Source: Adiantum capillus-veneris (Eukaryota > Streptophyta > Polypodiopsida > Polypodiales > Pteridaceae). Taken from it: a stretch of 64,000 bases of DNA. The stretch lies in contig CM043956.1 in NCBI GenBank assembly GCA_014529385.2, positions 62,276,620-62,340,619 on the forward strand, written 5' to 3'. The notes under the pieces are model-generated. The model worked only from the letters and a program-made list of their open reading frames with translations, did not search any database and was not told where the DNA came from. Position numbers and translations under genes: made by a program. This document shows, in pieces, positions 1 through 9,320 of this stretch (position 1 is the stretch's first letter; each line of letters starts with the position of its first letter).

Positions 1-210
1 GATATACTTTCAAGGGCAAGGTATGAAGATGAGGATGATATGATTGATGAGGAAGAAGACGTGGGCACAAAATTCTAGACAATTTCTCATGCAAAGTGCG
101 ATGATATATGCATTGTATCTTCACTTGAATCCTTTTCAAAGGAGTTCTATGAGGATGAATGGTTGTTCATAAGTCGCTACTTGAGTACTTTACAAAAGCA
201 AGATGATCAA
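1..210 (+). pseudogene. Gypsy A pol, linker between RNase H and integrase
   Basis: Frame 1 reads an acidic linker beginning with a 'LSRARYEDEDDMIDEEED' type stretch, where 'LSR' is the usual end of the gypsy RNase H region. A TAG at 76-78 interrupts the frame, which then continues to about 210, where the inserted transposon begins. The same polypeptide resumes near 3900. The first part of pol is outside the window. Confidence 0.7.
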
Positions 211-759
211 TTAGGGCCAAAAACGTCTAAAAAAGGGTTGTTTGGTAATCCACGGATTAAGAAATAGGCCAATACTCACTTGACACGTATACAAAAGTAT
301 GGCATTCCTGTCTCCTCTAGCTTGAGCTTTTGTGCTTCCACTTTAGCGGAAAACGTCTAAATGTCACTTTCATTTGGCTAAATTGCCTATACTTGATGGC
401 GTTCTTGTTATTTTTTATAGATAACATCATATTCTGGGCCTGATGTACAAGTGCTCTTTTCTATTTAATATTGTACAATATTAAGCTAGAAGATACGAAA
501 TATTTCTTTTCAAATAGTGATGGTGATACCTATTAATGACTAACCCGTATTTTTTTTAATGTCTACTTTTCACTTAGCCTCTACTTCTAAGCACCGCATC
601 GAGAGCTTGCACTCAGCACATGTGTACATAATATCTACATCAACATGGGACCACACCTGAAGACATCCTTTCTCACATTGTTTTGGATCAATGACCACAC
701 TGTGTGATTGTGGCTTGATTGATCTAGTCACTCTACCCCCACTCGCCGCGTGTTGGTAG

Positions 760-1510
760 TGTACCCACATTGTGCGCAAAAGGACTCGATGAATTTTTCA
801 CTCCTCCCACTATCGCACCGGTCCAACTCTTGGCCACAGTGCTCTTGTCATTTGTGAGCTTGTCACCCTCCTATCACGTTGTTCTAGCTCTATGGCCACA
901 CCACATAAGAACCTTGAATCACCTTGTTAATTGGATTCCTAGGGTTTTTCTAAATCATGTACAAAAGCATTTAGAGACTTTGACACTCCCCATGTTGCGT
1001 CATTTTAGCTCCTACCCACACCGCGCGAAGAGGGCATCATACAACTTGTTACTCTCCCTCTCATCGCGTCGTTCAGGCTACATGCACACACCATGTACAA
1101 AAATCTTGAGTGACTTTATTATTTGTAATATTTTTCTAAATCATGTGCAAAAGCGCTTAGAGAATTTGACACTCCCCATGTTGCATCATTTTAGCTCCTA
1201 CCCACACCACGCGAAGAGGGCATCATACAGCTTGTCACTCCCCCCCTCATCGCGTCGTTCTGGTTCCATGCAAACACCATGCAAAAAAATCTTGAGTGAC
1301 CTTATTGTTTGGATTTGTTTTTCTAAACCATGTTCAAAAGCGCTCAGAGACTTTGATACTCCCCATGTTGCGTCATTTTTGCTCCTACCTAGACCGCGCG
1401 AAGAGGGCATCATACAGCTTGTCACTCCCCCCCTCATCGCGTCGTTCTGGCTGCATGCACACACCATGCAAAAAAAATTGAGTGACCTTATTATCTGGAT
1501 TCCATTGGTT
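760..1510. repeat. Tandem array, unit about 186-191 bp, 4 copies
   Basis: The landmark TTTTTCTAAA recurs at 945, 1131 and 1318, with a diverged TTTTTCT at 1509, giving periods of 186, 187 and 191. A more diverged first unit occupies about 760-944. Shared blocks include 'CTCATCGCGTCGTTC' and 'GCGAAGAGGGCATCATACA'. A 254-codon open frame over 770-1534 is a by-product of the repeat and encodes a matching peptide repeat. The unit has a satellite-like length and sits inside the 211-3895 transposon. Confidence 0.85.
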
Positions 1511-1548
1511 TTTCTCATGTGTACAAGATATTAGCAAAAGACCTATTT

Positions 1549-1740
1549 GGTGCCACACTATGCCTTGCTTGCACAACGGGATAGGAGGTATTTTTAGAAT
1601 CTCACTACCCCCTCATGTTGTGTGGATCATTTTTGGAATGCCAATTTGGTGCCACACTATGCCTTACTTGCACAACAGAATAAGGGGTTACTTTTAGAAT
1701 CTCATTACCCCACTCGTGAAGTGTGGGTTATTCACCTTTC
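1549..1740. repeat. Two-copy tandem repeat, 100-bp unit
   Basis: GGTGCCACACTATGCCTT starts at 1549 and again at 1649, each followed by 'TTTTAGAATCTCA(C/T)TACCCC'. It directly follows the 186-bp array inside the same transposon. Confidence 0.8.
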
Positions 1741-1870
1741 TTGCCTAGTATAGATGTCTTTTTATATATAGATCTATTAAGCATATTGGACCCAAGCATA
1801 GTCACAAAATTACTCAATTTTATTTTACAAAATATAATACTTGTAACTTTTAAAAGCTATATTATTTGAA

Positions 1871-2207
1871 ACTTTTGAAATCACAGATGAGTTCGAAATG
1901 CCCAAAAACCCCAAAAATGACTCACTATATGCCTCGTTCTGACACCCGGAGAGTTCGGTATGGCCAAAAAAGGGCTCCAGAGGCACTATCCCGTATGGTG
2001 CGAGGAGAGGGGTAGGTAGAGTCCTATCCCGCACGTTGCGAGAAGAGGGGTAGGTAGACTCTGCCTACCCCTCTCCTCACACCGTACGGGATAGTGCCTC
2101 CGAAGGCATTTTTTGGCCATACCGACCTCTCCAGGTGTCAGAACGAGGCATAGAGCCAGTCGTTTTCGGGGATTTTGGGCATTTCGGACTCATTTGTGAT
2201 GTTAAAA
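1871..2207. repeat. Long imperfect inverted repeat, about 150-bp arms
   Basis: The left arm 1871-2023 and right arm 2057-2207 are reverse complements with most bases matching by eye. Blocks such as CTACCCCTCTCCTC, CGGGATAGTGCCTC and GTGTCAGAACGAGGCAT pair with the opposite arm. The spacer 2024-2056 is a second copy of part of the left arm (CTATCCCG... at 1986 and 2024, 38-bp period). The structure is a fold-back inside the 211-3895 transposon and could itself be a smaller MITE. Confidence 0.85.
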
Positions 2208-3218
2208 TTTTGTCATTTTTCTCTATTTGAAAGTTATAATTTTAAGTTGAGTCAAAAGAGCTGAAGCAACAAAGTTTTATTAACATGGCTTAAAGGCAAA
2301 GGGACTTGAGGGTGATGAAGATTCTAATAATGATGGTCCATGCCAATGGTTTGTAGATGTCATGTTATGGGATCATGGTCACATGGAAGTCTACATAGAA
2401 GAGTGAAAAAATTTCAAGCTCAAGTTTGATCTCACACAAATGTTAGAATAGTTAAAAGGAAACTTGTCTTAGGAGTTATAGATGAGTAAAAAGATTGTGT
2501 GGCAAAGGGGAGATAAAGTGTTAATTTTGATGTTGCAATGTTTAGAGGAACATATGTTGTAACTTTACAAGGTATTATATTGTGAAAATGAATGTTTTGC
2601 AAGGAGATTGAAAGTAAATTTACAAGTAATTATATTGTTAAAATGATAGTCTTTTGCAAGGAATGATATTGTAACTTTGCATCTAAATAGTCTCCTCCTT
2701 GGAATGATTGTGATATTTACAGCAAGGTGGTTGTTGTTGGTTCTTCGATCTCATCCTCTATAATTTCCTCCCTTGGTACCAATTTATTTATTTTAGTGCA
2801 TTGCTTCTTATTTGTCATCCTCCCTTTCTTGTTGATATGAAGAATGAAGTTTGTGCTTGATAATGTGACTTCTAAGAAAACTAAGTGAATCTTTTAGCTT
2901 TTAAACCTCCTGCTGAATAATCCTGCAAGACATTTCCTGTACTTTTAGAAACAGTTGGATCCTTCTCCAAATGCAGATGTCCACCATGGAAATCTATTTA
3001 TGAGAGTAAGGCTTCAAATTTTTCTATTTACCTTCCAGTTCGTGGATCAACAGGATACAAGCTGACTTTTGTCCATATCCATTTGCTTGCTCCTTTTGCT
3101 TTGTAATGCTTGAGCCCAGATGCATGAAACCTTTGATACACAACCCTCATGGTTTCTTACACTTGGCTGGGCTTGATTTTCATATGGAACAACTTAATGA
3201 GTTTCTAGGCAGAGTGCA

Positions 3219-3605
3219 AATGGTGAAAAAGCTTGTGAGGTTGAAGGGAGCTTCTAACCAGAGCAAAACTAGTGAGTTTGGAAAACTTGTGAGGCTGAAG
3301 TGAGCTTCTAGGAAGAGCAAAACTAGTGAGAAAATTTGGAAATCTTGTGAGGGTAAGGAGAGAAAAATGGTTCCCATGCAGAGTAGAAATGATGGGAAAA
3401 CTTGTGAGGTTGAAGCAAGCTTGTAGCCAAGCAAAACTAGTGAGAAAAATTGGAAAGTTTGTGAGGGTAAAGAGAACAAAATGGTGGTTCTCTTGCAATG
3501 GTGAAGAGAGCAGAACCACAGTGGTCCTTCCAGCTAGACCAGAAATGGCGGTCCTCTTGCGAAGGTAGAGAGAGCTTGGAAAGCTTGTGAGGGTAAAGAG
3601 AGCCT
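3219..3605. repeat. Degenerate minisatellite, unit about 55-60 bp
   Basis: The phrases 'CTTGTGAGG', 'AGCAAAACTAGTGAG' and 'AAAATTGGAAA' recur at roughly 55-60 bp spacing with drift. Open frames across it on both strands are repeat artefacts. Confidence 0.6.
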
Positions 3606-3895
3606 AATGAAATGGCTTGAGAGAAAGAGTAGTGAGGAAAACCATCATTCAAAACTGAATTTTTTTTTTGCCGCCAAGCCAAAAAAATAGGTCCAATAGG
3701 GGAGAAAGTAGTGTGACAATGACATCTTTTGTTCATATTGAAAGATCTGTACTGGGATACTCTTTAAATGCTCTAGATATGCTTTGAATACCCAAAACGG
3801 TCAAATTTGGAGCCGTTTTGACCGTCAAATGCTCCGCTAATTAGCAAGCTAACCAATTCCTTACACAACCCTTTTTGAGTCCCTTTTGGCCCTAA

Positions 3896-4242
3896 TGTGG
3901 AGTGAGTTAGAATTCAAAAGGATCAGAAAGAAATCATATGGATTCTTCTTGAGGGATGGCTACTTATAGACACATCCTAAAAGTAGAGATGGGACTCCAT
4001 TACAAGTAGTATGTGATAAGTGTACTCAGCTCAAAGTTATCAAAGAGCTTCATGAAAGCCTATATGCTAGACATCGAGGTGTATGGGGTACGTTTTTTAA
4101 AGTAAAAGAGAGATATTGGTGGAAAGGCATGTATAAGGATGTAGCAGATTTTGTGGAGTCTTGTGTCACATGCCAAATGTATTCCAATGTATGTCATTGT
4201 GATGGATTGCATCCTACATACCCATTAGCCATGCACTATAAA
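3896..4242 (+). pseudogene. Gypsy A integrase, zinc-binding (HHCC) domain
   Basis: Reading resumes after the inserted transposon with 'SELEFKRIRKKSYGFFLRDG', then an in-frame TAG at about 3970 where a Trp codon is expected. After it come the His pair in 'LHESLYARHRGVWG' and the Cys pair in 'SCVTCQ', the HHCC finger at the N-terminus of retroviral-type integrases. The block runs to 'AMHYK' at 4242, where the MITE begins. The residues after the MITE ('WVVDLVTMPLG') continue the same protein. Confidence 0.85.
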
Positions 4243-4488
4243 CCCGGGTAGGTCACCTAATAAAAATGTAACCTATCACGTGAGTTCAACAGAAAGGTAT
4301 TTAAAGTTCTTGAAACTTACATAAATATATATACAGAAGGGCATTATTTTTTCAAATTTGAAAAAAACTTACAGATTTTAAAAGAAAAGGGTACATTATA
4401 TTCTTAACAAAATTCATAGATAAGGGGTTTTACAAACATGTCTTGAACGGACGTGATATGGTAGTTTTACACATAGTGAACCCCCGAG
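4243..4488. mobile_element. MITE-1, 246 bp, 8-bp target duplication ACTATAAA
   Basis: The target duplication ACTATAAA is exact at 4235-4242 and 4489-4496. Removing the insert restores the integrase reading frame (His-Tyr-Lys to Trp-Val-Val). The ends are imperfect inverted repeats: CCCGGGTAGGTCACCTA at the left, CTCGGGGGTTCACTA reading in from the right. It is AT-rich and non-coding. An 8-bp duplication is typical of hAT elements, although CCCGGG is not a common hAT end. Related copies lie at 53922-54139 and about 43537-43774. Confidence 0.88.
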
Positions 4489-4496
4489 ACTATAAA

Positions 4497-5509
4497 TGGG
4501 TTGTTGATCTAGTCACAATGCCTTTAGGACTTTGGAAAATGAGATACTTGGTACTTGCACAAGAAGACTTGAAAAACCAAGTAGAAGGGCGTGCATTGAG
4601 GACAAAAACTACAGAAGCTGTTTGTAAATTTTTTCTTGAAGATGTCATTTGCCGCTATGGCTGTGTGGGAAAGATAGTTGTTGATAGAGGTGAGTTAGAT
4701 GCAGATGAAGCAAGGGATTTCTTTACGAGAATTGGTATCAACCTAGCCCTAACTTGTGCTTCTAATCCAGAGGGAAATGGGAAAAGTGAAAGAGGACATC
4801 CTCCTATTGTCAAAGTTTTGGCTAAGGCATGCAAAGGTAAAATGTGTGAGTGGCCAAGGTTGCTACCATATGCTTTGTGGGCTGATCGTACAACTCATAG
4901 CTCAGTGACTAGTTACATGCCTACTGAATTGATGTATGGTCAGAATCTAGTCATGCCAATTAGAGGATGTAGTTCCTACTTGGAACATGTTACCTTGGGA
5001 AGATGGTGTAAGTAGGGAAAACCTACTTGCTTTGCGCATAAGGCAATTGGAAAGAAGACAATAAGACAGACATTTCTAAAGCTCAATTGAAGGATACAAG
5101 ACTAAAGAATAAAGATAGGTTTGATAAAAGACATAGGCTTCGACCAAAGCCTATTGAAGAGGGTGATTGGGTCCTAATGCACGACAGTAGCCTTGACAAT
5201 CAACACACCACACAAAGAAAACTTGCAAAAAGGTGGTTTGGTCCCTATGTTGTCAAACATGTGCATGGAAATGCTACATATGCTTTCAGAGATCTCGATG
5301 GAACAGAGCTTAAAATTCCCATAGCGGGCAAAAGAATCAAGATGTTCAAGAGGAGACATGATAATGATCCTTTTGATTCACAACAAGATGATGATGAAGA
5401 TCCTAATGACATTGCTACAGATGAGGATGAAGAAGCAGAGGATGATTTTCCAGACTTTGTAGAAGATGAAAATGACATCCAAATATTTGTGGATCTTGAG
5501 GAAGATTAA
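4497..5509 (+). pseudogene. Gypsy A integrase core and C-terminal domain, frameshifted
   Basis: The DDE core is readable: Asp in 'WVVDLVTMPLG', Asp in 'KIVVDRGELDADEARDFF' and Glu in 'GNGKSERGH'. The frame hits a stop at 5013-5015. The continuation 'SRENLLALRIRQLERR' is in another frame, a TAA follows at about 5062, and the C-terminal part 5087-5509 ('RWFGPYVVKHVHG', SH3-like, then an acidic tail) is again open. That is at least two disabling changes. The integrase would join element DNA to the genome. No chromodomain is visible. Confidence 0.85.
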
Positions 5510-5568
5510 ACCTATATAGGGAAAATGTTGGCACATACCCGAGGATGTGCAGGTTCAGAGGGGGTGGA

Positions 5569-6226
5569 TGTCGTTCCGTGGCACGTACATAGTGTGAAAT
5601 AAAAAAATTCAGCTCACTTCTCAATGCATGGAAAGAAAAACAATAATGTACATATCGTGATATATGCTAAAGCGGCTACTGCGGTCGTTATCATGTACAT
5701 ACCTATCTAGGGAGTCGTGGCCCTAGATGTGGCTCATTTGCGTGCTTTTTCACTTGATAAGATGCCTAATTTGGTTTGACAATGTACATGTTCCAAGTGT
5801 TTCATGGTGGCACACTCATCTCGCCTACAAAGACTGATGCGGAAAAAAACTGCCATAAATAGCAGCTAACAGGCGCCGTTGCAGAATTGCATGGAAAGTG
5901 ACCCAAAATGGTATATTGATGAACAATGATTCTTAGCTATGGTTTTTATGCTTATGAGAGTGATCCCATAAATTTAGGGATTTTCCTGACTCCATTTGGG
6001 ATTTTTCGCATCAAAAATGATATTTTTTGGATTAAAAATGAGCTGAAAATGGCCTAGTTTTGGTCCAAAGTGGCAAAATGGCCCAAAAATTGACACATCA
6101 GCTTATACTACCGTGGGGAAGAGAGAGAAGGGGGATTTTTACAGAAACAACCTGCAATTTATCACTACTGTGTAATTGCTTCCATGGTTGCTCAATCTAT
6201 GTGTAGGACAGTCCCGCCTCTTCGCA
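5569..6226 (+). repeat. LTR of gypsy A (about 658 bp)
   Basis: It starts TGTCGTTCCGTGG after a purine stretch (CAGAGGGGGTGGA) and ends CTCTTCGCA three bases before a primer-binding site. A possible TATA motif, CATAAATAG, lies near 5854. Boundaries rest on TG/CA ends and the flanking PPT-like and PBS-like sequences, because the other LTR is outside the window. Confidence 0.65.
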
Positions 6227-6229
6227 ATC

Positions 6230-6241
6230 TGGTATCTGAGC
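6230..6241 (+). promoter_or_regulatory. Primer-binding site, initiator tRNA-Met type
   Basis: TGGTATCTGAGC differs by one base from the common plant retrotransposon site TGGTATCAGAGC and begins three bases after the CA end of the LTR. A PBS downstream of this LTR means the LTR also serves as the 5' LTR of a second copy extending to the right. Confidence 0.6.
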
Positions 6242-6659
6242 TTGTGAGGGAGTGACATTAGGAGAAATATGAACCTTGCATGGGCCTTGTAAGGAATCAT
6301 ACTTTTTAGGGATTAAGGCTAATGTTGTGTGGGGTTTAGGGGGCAAGGGCATTGAGAAAGGTAGTTTTGAGTAGGCTTTTCTAGCCTTTTTTTTAGACAA
6401 ATGTAGGATGTGGACCTAAAGGGTTACTTTCTCTCTCTAGCTTTTTTTAAAGTGAAGGAAGCATAGGGGTGTGTCCACATTAGCACAAACGTGGGTCACA
6501 AAGAGACAAAATTTGACTTTTTTTTAAAAAAATCATTTTTACTTGTTTCTAACTTAAAAGTCCCTCCCAACATATATACATATCCAAAAATCATTTTTTG
6601 ACCCATTTTTTAACCCACAAGCTTAGAAAGTCCATTTTTTCAAAACTCTTTTCCCCCAA

Positions 6660-6812
6660 AAAGTAATAAACATTTTGTTCTCTCCTCCTCCTCCCTCATC
6701 CCTCCTCCCTCCTCTCTCTCTCTCTCTCCCTCTCCTCTCCCTCCCTGCCCCTACCTTCCTCCTCCTCCCCAATCTCTCCCTCCCCCCCCTCCCTCCTTCT
6801 CTCCTCCCATGT
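6660..6812 (+). repeat. Pyrimidine-rich tract (CT, CCT)
   Basis: This is an almost pure C/T stretch with CTCTCTCT and CCCTCCT motifs in the leader before the ORF at 6878. Open frames here are low-complexity Pro/Leu/Ser strings, not genes. Confidence 0.8.
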
Positions 6813-6877
6813 TCCTCAACCTCTCTACCCTTCCCCCTCTATCTTTTCATCATTTTCTTCCTCACGCAACAGCTTCC

Positions 6878-7324
6878 ATGGTGCTCACGGACATCAAAAA
6901 TGGTTTGCTTCCACCACCACATACTCCGCACACCAAAAGCATACATATTCGCTTGCCCACGGCATTTGCACCGAAGACCACTAGTGAAGGTGATCAAAGG
7001 TCATCACAGGAACGTCGCACCGCTTGTGAGACCAATGTTGACATTTGGGTGGATGGCCATTTGTACCCTTACGATCCTATAAGCCGCTTCCATCCACCGT
7101 TTAATAGCCTTTCCACATTTCTTCAATTTCTTGGGAGGGGAGAAGCAGGTTTGTTAGGCTATTGCAAGCGGTTGTGTATGGGTGTAGGTGCTTCTTTGCA
7201 TATGTGGATGCACGAATGTCAAGATCTTTACCTCAAGAAGACGGCATTACAAGAGAGTGTTGTCTCTTCGGAGAGGGTAGTTAAAACTCTTGAACAACAA
7301 ATGCAAGAAAAGGAGTATGCTTGA
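6878..7324 (+). CDS. Unknown protein, possible gag start of a second gypsy A copy
   Basis: An open frame begins at the ATG at 6878 and ends with TGA at 7322, about 148 codons. The middle reads 'CETNVDIWVDGHLYPYDPIS' and the end is a likely coiled coil ('SSERVVKTLEQQMQEKEYA'). I do not recognise it. Its position after an LTR and PBS, with a long pyrimidine-rich leader (6660-6810), suggests the N-terminal gag region of a gypsy element cut off where element B starts. The last codons lie at the junction with a - strand RT fragment, so the stop may be accidental. It could also be chance coding. Confidence 0.35.
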   Translation: MVLTDIKNGLLPPPHTPHTKSIHIRLPTAFAPKTTSEGDQRSSQERRTACETNVDIWVDGHLYPYDPISRFHPPFNSLSTFLQFLGRGEAGLLGYCKRLCMGVGASLHMWMHECQDLYLKKTALQESVVSSERVVKTLEQQMQEKEYA

Positions 7325-7966
7325 AAAATCACTTGGAGATGTTGCTTATGTTCCTCCAAAGACTTTGAGTAGATGATGATATCATCAAATAACACTCCAG
7401 TCAATTTACGGTATGGTCTAAAAATTTTCTCCACCAAACGATTGAACGTAGCTGGTGCATTAGCAAGCCAAAAGGCATGACTAGATATTCATAAAGACCA
7501 AACGTTGTACGAAACGCGGTCTTTAAGATATCTTCATCCACTATCCTTATTTGATGATACCCACTCTTAAGGTCAATCCTACTAAAGTAGGTCGAGCCTT
7601 GTAGCTTATCAAACAGATCTTCTACCCGAGGTACGGGAAATCTGTTTTTGATAGTGATATGGTTTAGTGCTCGATAGTCCACACACATACGGTATGTACC
7701 ATCTTTCTTTTGCACTAAAAGGACTGGAGAACAAAAGGGAGAGGAACTAGGCCTCACCATCTCTTTGTCTACCATCTCTTGTACTTGCCTCATGATCTCC
7801 TCTTGTTGAGCTTGTGAGACTCGATAAGGAGGCTTGTTAGGTGGTGAGCTTCCAGGAAGGAGCTCAATACGATGGTCATCATCTCCTCGTTTTGGAGGTA
7901 AGTCCATAGGGATATCATCGATGAACACATTTTGGAATCCTTTTAGAAAATTAGACAAGTCTAAGT
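7325..7966 (-). pseudogene. Gypsy B reverse transcriptase, truncated and frameshifted
   Basis: N-terminal RT motifs are clear: '[20 protein letters not shown]', '[20 protein letters not shown]', '[15 protein letters not shown]' and 'EYLVMPFGL'. A frameshift follows near 7440, after which the catalytic block reads 'GVLFDDIIIYSKS' (FDD at the YxDD site) and the fragment ends at 'HLQVIFQ' near 7326. A single in-frame TAA at 7968-7970 separates it from the protease. The enzyme would copy element RNA into DNA. Confidence 0.88.
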
Positions 7967-7967
7967 C

Positions 7968-8885
7968 TTATTGATTCCTACCATTTACATTTGATGAAAC
8001 ATTAGTATCTTTTAGAGATTCTTTGACAAAAATCATGTACGTAAAAACTGAGATCTTCATTGACTTATCAAAAGCAAGAGGATTTACAAGTGGAATAGTG
8101 CGACCACGCTCACTAGCATCTATATACATGTTCTTTCCCCTATAGGTGAAGTAGATTCTCCTTTCAGGGAACTTCATGTTGGCAGCCATGCGATCAAACC
8201 ATGGTGCCCCTAGAATAACATCCTCATGTTGGAGAGGAGAGATGAAGAAGTCTTCCTTGTCGAAATAGCTTTGGACATGAAGCCTTAACTTCCCAATCAA
8301 GGGAGTAACGGAGGCTTGTTGTACCTTGAAAGCTGCATCAGCCACTACTATATCTCCCATCTCAAAAGCTTGAATGCCCAACTTGTTGGCCAACTCCATT
8401 GATATGAAGTTAAGAGTAGAGCCATGGTCAAACAAGATGAAGGCATCATGCTCTCTTACCTTTCCCCAAGCATAGGAAAGTGATGATCCTTTGCAATGAG
8501 CATCCTCTTTTGGAGCTTCAATGGTGGAAGCCCTAGAAGTCTCATTGCGAGTATTCTTCTTGGGGCAAGAACGATAGCCATGTCCTTGATCCCCACACTT
8601 GAAACACTTATGGTCCTTGCGAAAAGCTTCAAGCTCTTCAGGAGAGAGTTTGTTTTTACCTTTGTAAACTCCCTTCTCCTTGGACCGATTGTTGTTGTTG
8701 TTCGAATTGACTTGGGAAGTATTTTGAACATTGGTTTTCCCCTTTGCATCATTTTTGTCTTTGTTTTCCATGGGCTTGACATTACGTGTAGCCCCTTGAT
8801 GGAAATTGATGCGTGAAGCAACCATGGTGTGATGGATTACTTCGCTAATAGTACCAGGCCATTGAGAGCTGATGTATTTGGCCAT
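7968..8885 (-). pseudogene. Gypsy B gag C-terminus, zinc knuckle and retropepsin
   Basis: The frame carries one gag zinc knuckle, 'CFKCGDQGHGYRSC' (CX2CX4HX4C), then a retropepsin-like domain. The active-site loop reads 'ILFDHGSTLNFIS', so Asp-His-Gly stands where Asp-Ser/Thr-Gly is expected. The usual later motif 'VILGAPWFD' is present. A TAA ends the frame just before RT. The N-terminal residues repeat those of the upstream gag frame because of the 337-bp duplication. Confidence 0.85.
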
Positions 8886-9320
8886 CTCTTTAGGTAATCC
8901 CGTATAGAATTGCTGCCTTTGCTCATGGCAGCAATTCTATACGGGATCCCCACACTTGAATTGCTGCCATGATCCCCACACTTGATCCCCACACTTGAAA
9001 CACTTATGGTCCTTGCGAAAAGCTTCAAGCTCTTCAGGAGAGAGTTTGTTTTTACCTTTGTAAACTCCCTTCTCCTTGGACCGATTGTTGTTGTTGTTCG
9101 AATTGACTTGGGAAGTATTTTGAACATTGGTTTTCCCCTTTGCATCATTTTTGTCTTTGTTTTCCATGGGCTTGACATTACGTGTAGCCCCTTGATGGAA
9201 ATTGATGCGTGAAGCAACCATGGTGTGATGGATTACTTCGCTAATAGTACCAGGCCATTGAGAGCTGATGTATTTGGCCATCTCTTTAGGTAATCCCGTA
9301 TAGAATTGCTGCCTTTGCTC
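8588..9320. repeat. Two 337-bp direct copies that look identical, with hairpin filler
   Basis: Copies at 8588-8924 and 8984-9320 show no mismatch by eye, with a 396-bp period. The 59-bp spacer holds GGCAGCAATTCTATACGGGA (from 8927), an exact inverted copy of 8897-8917, giving a 21-bp perfect stem with a 9-base loop. It also has extra copies of GATCCCCACACTTGA. The duplicated segment encodes the gag C-terminal region and the start of the zinc knuckle on the - strand, and breaks gag. Confidence 0.92.

Larger units (their letters stand above)
211..3895. mobile_element. Non-autonomous DNA transposon, 3.7 kb, about 31-bp TIRs
   Basis: The left end reads TTAGGGCCAAAAACG and the right end, on the other strand, TTAGGGCCAAAAGGG. 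The two arms stay similar for about 31 bases, both reaching an AAAAAGGGTTGT block. The element interrupts the gypsy A pol frame exactly between coding blocks, which proves insertion. No transposase is readable inside; the interior holds tandem repeats and a long inverted repeat. I could not find a clean target duplication, since the flanks GATCAA and TGTGGAG do not match. If the terminal TTA/TAA is the target, a PIF/Harbinger relative is possible. Superfamily unassigned. Confidence 0.75.
1..6226 (+). mobile_element. Ty3/gypsy element A, 3' half with 3' LTR, nested insertions
   Basis: The window opens inside the pol gene of a + strand Ty3/gypsy retrotransposon. Three coding blocks belong together: 1-210 (linker after RNase H), 3896-4242 (integrase zinc-binding domain) and 4497-5509 (integrase core and C-terminus). 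They are separated by a 3.7-kb TIR element and a 246-bp MITE, and reading resumes in the right domain after each. A purine-rich stretch precedes a TG...CA LTR at 5569-6226. No chromodomain is seen after the integrase. Stops and frameshifts show it is dead. The 5' half lies outside the window. Confidence 0.85.

Noticed and set aside
770-1534. 254-codon open frame
   Set aside because: It follows the 186-bp tandem units and encodes a repeated peptide with no family motif.
760-1740. CRISPR-like spaced repeats
   Set aside because: Units are contiguous 186-bp and 100-bp tandem copies with no spacer structure, in a eukaryotic genome.
6675-7082. Pro/Leu/Ser-rich frame overlapping the 6878 ORF
   Set aside because: Pyrimidine-tract translation in a different frame; no recognisable domain.
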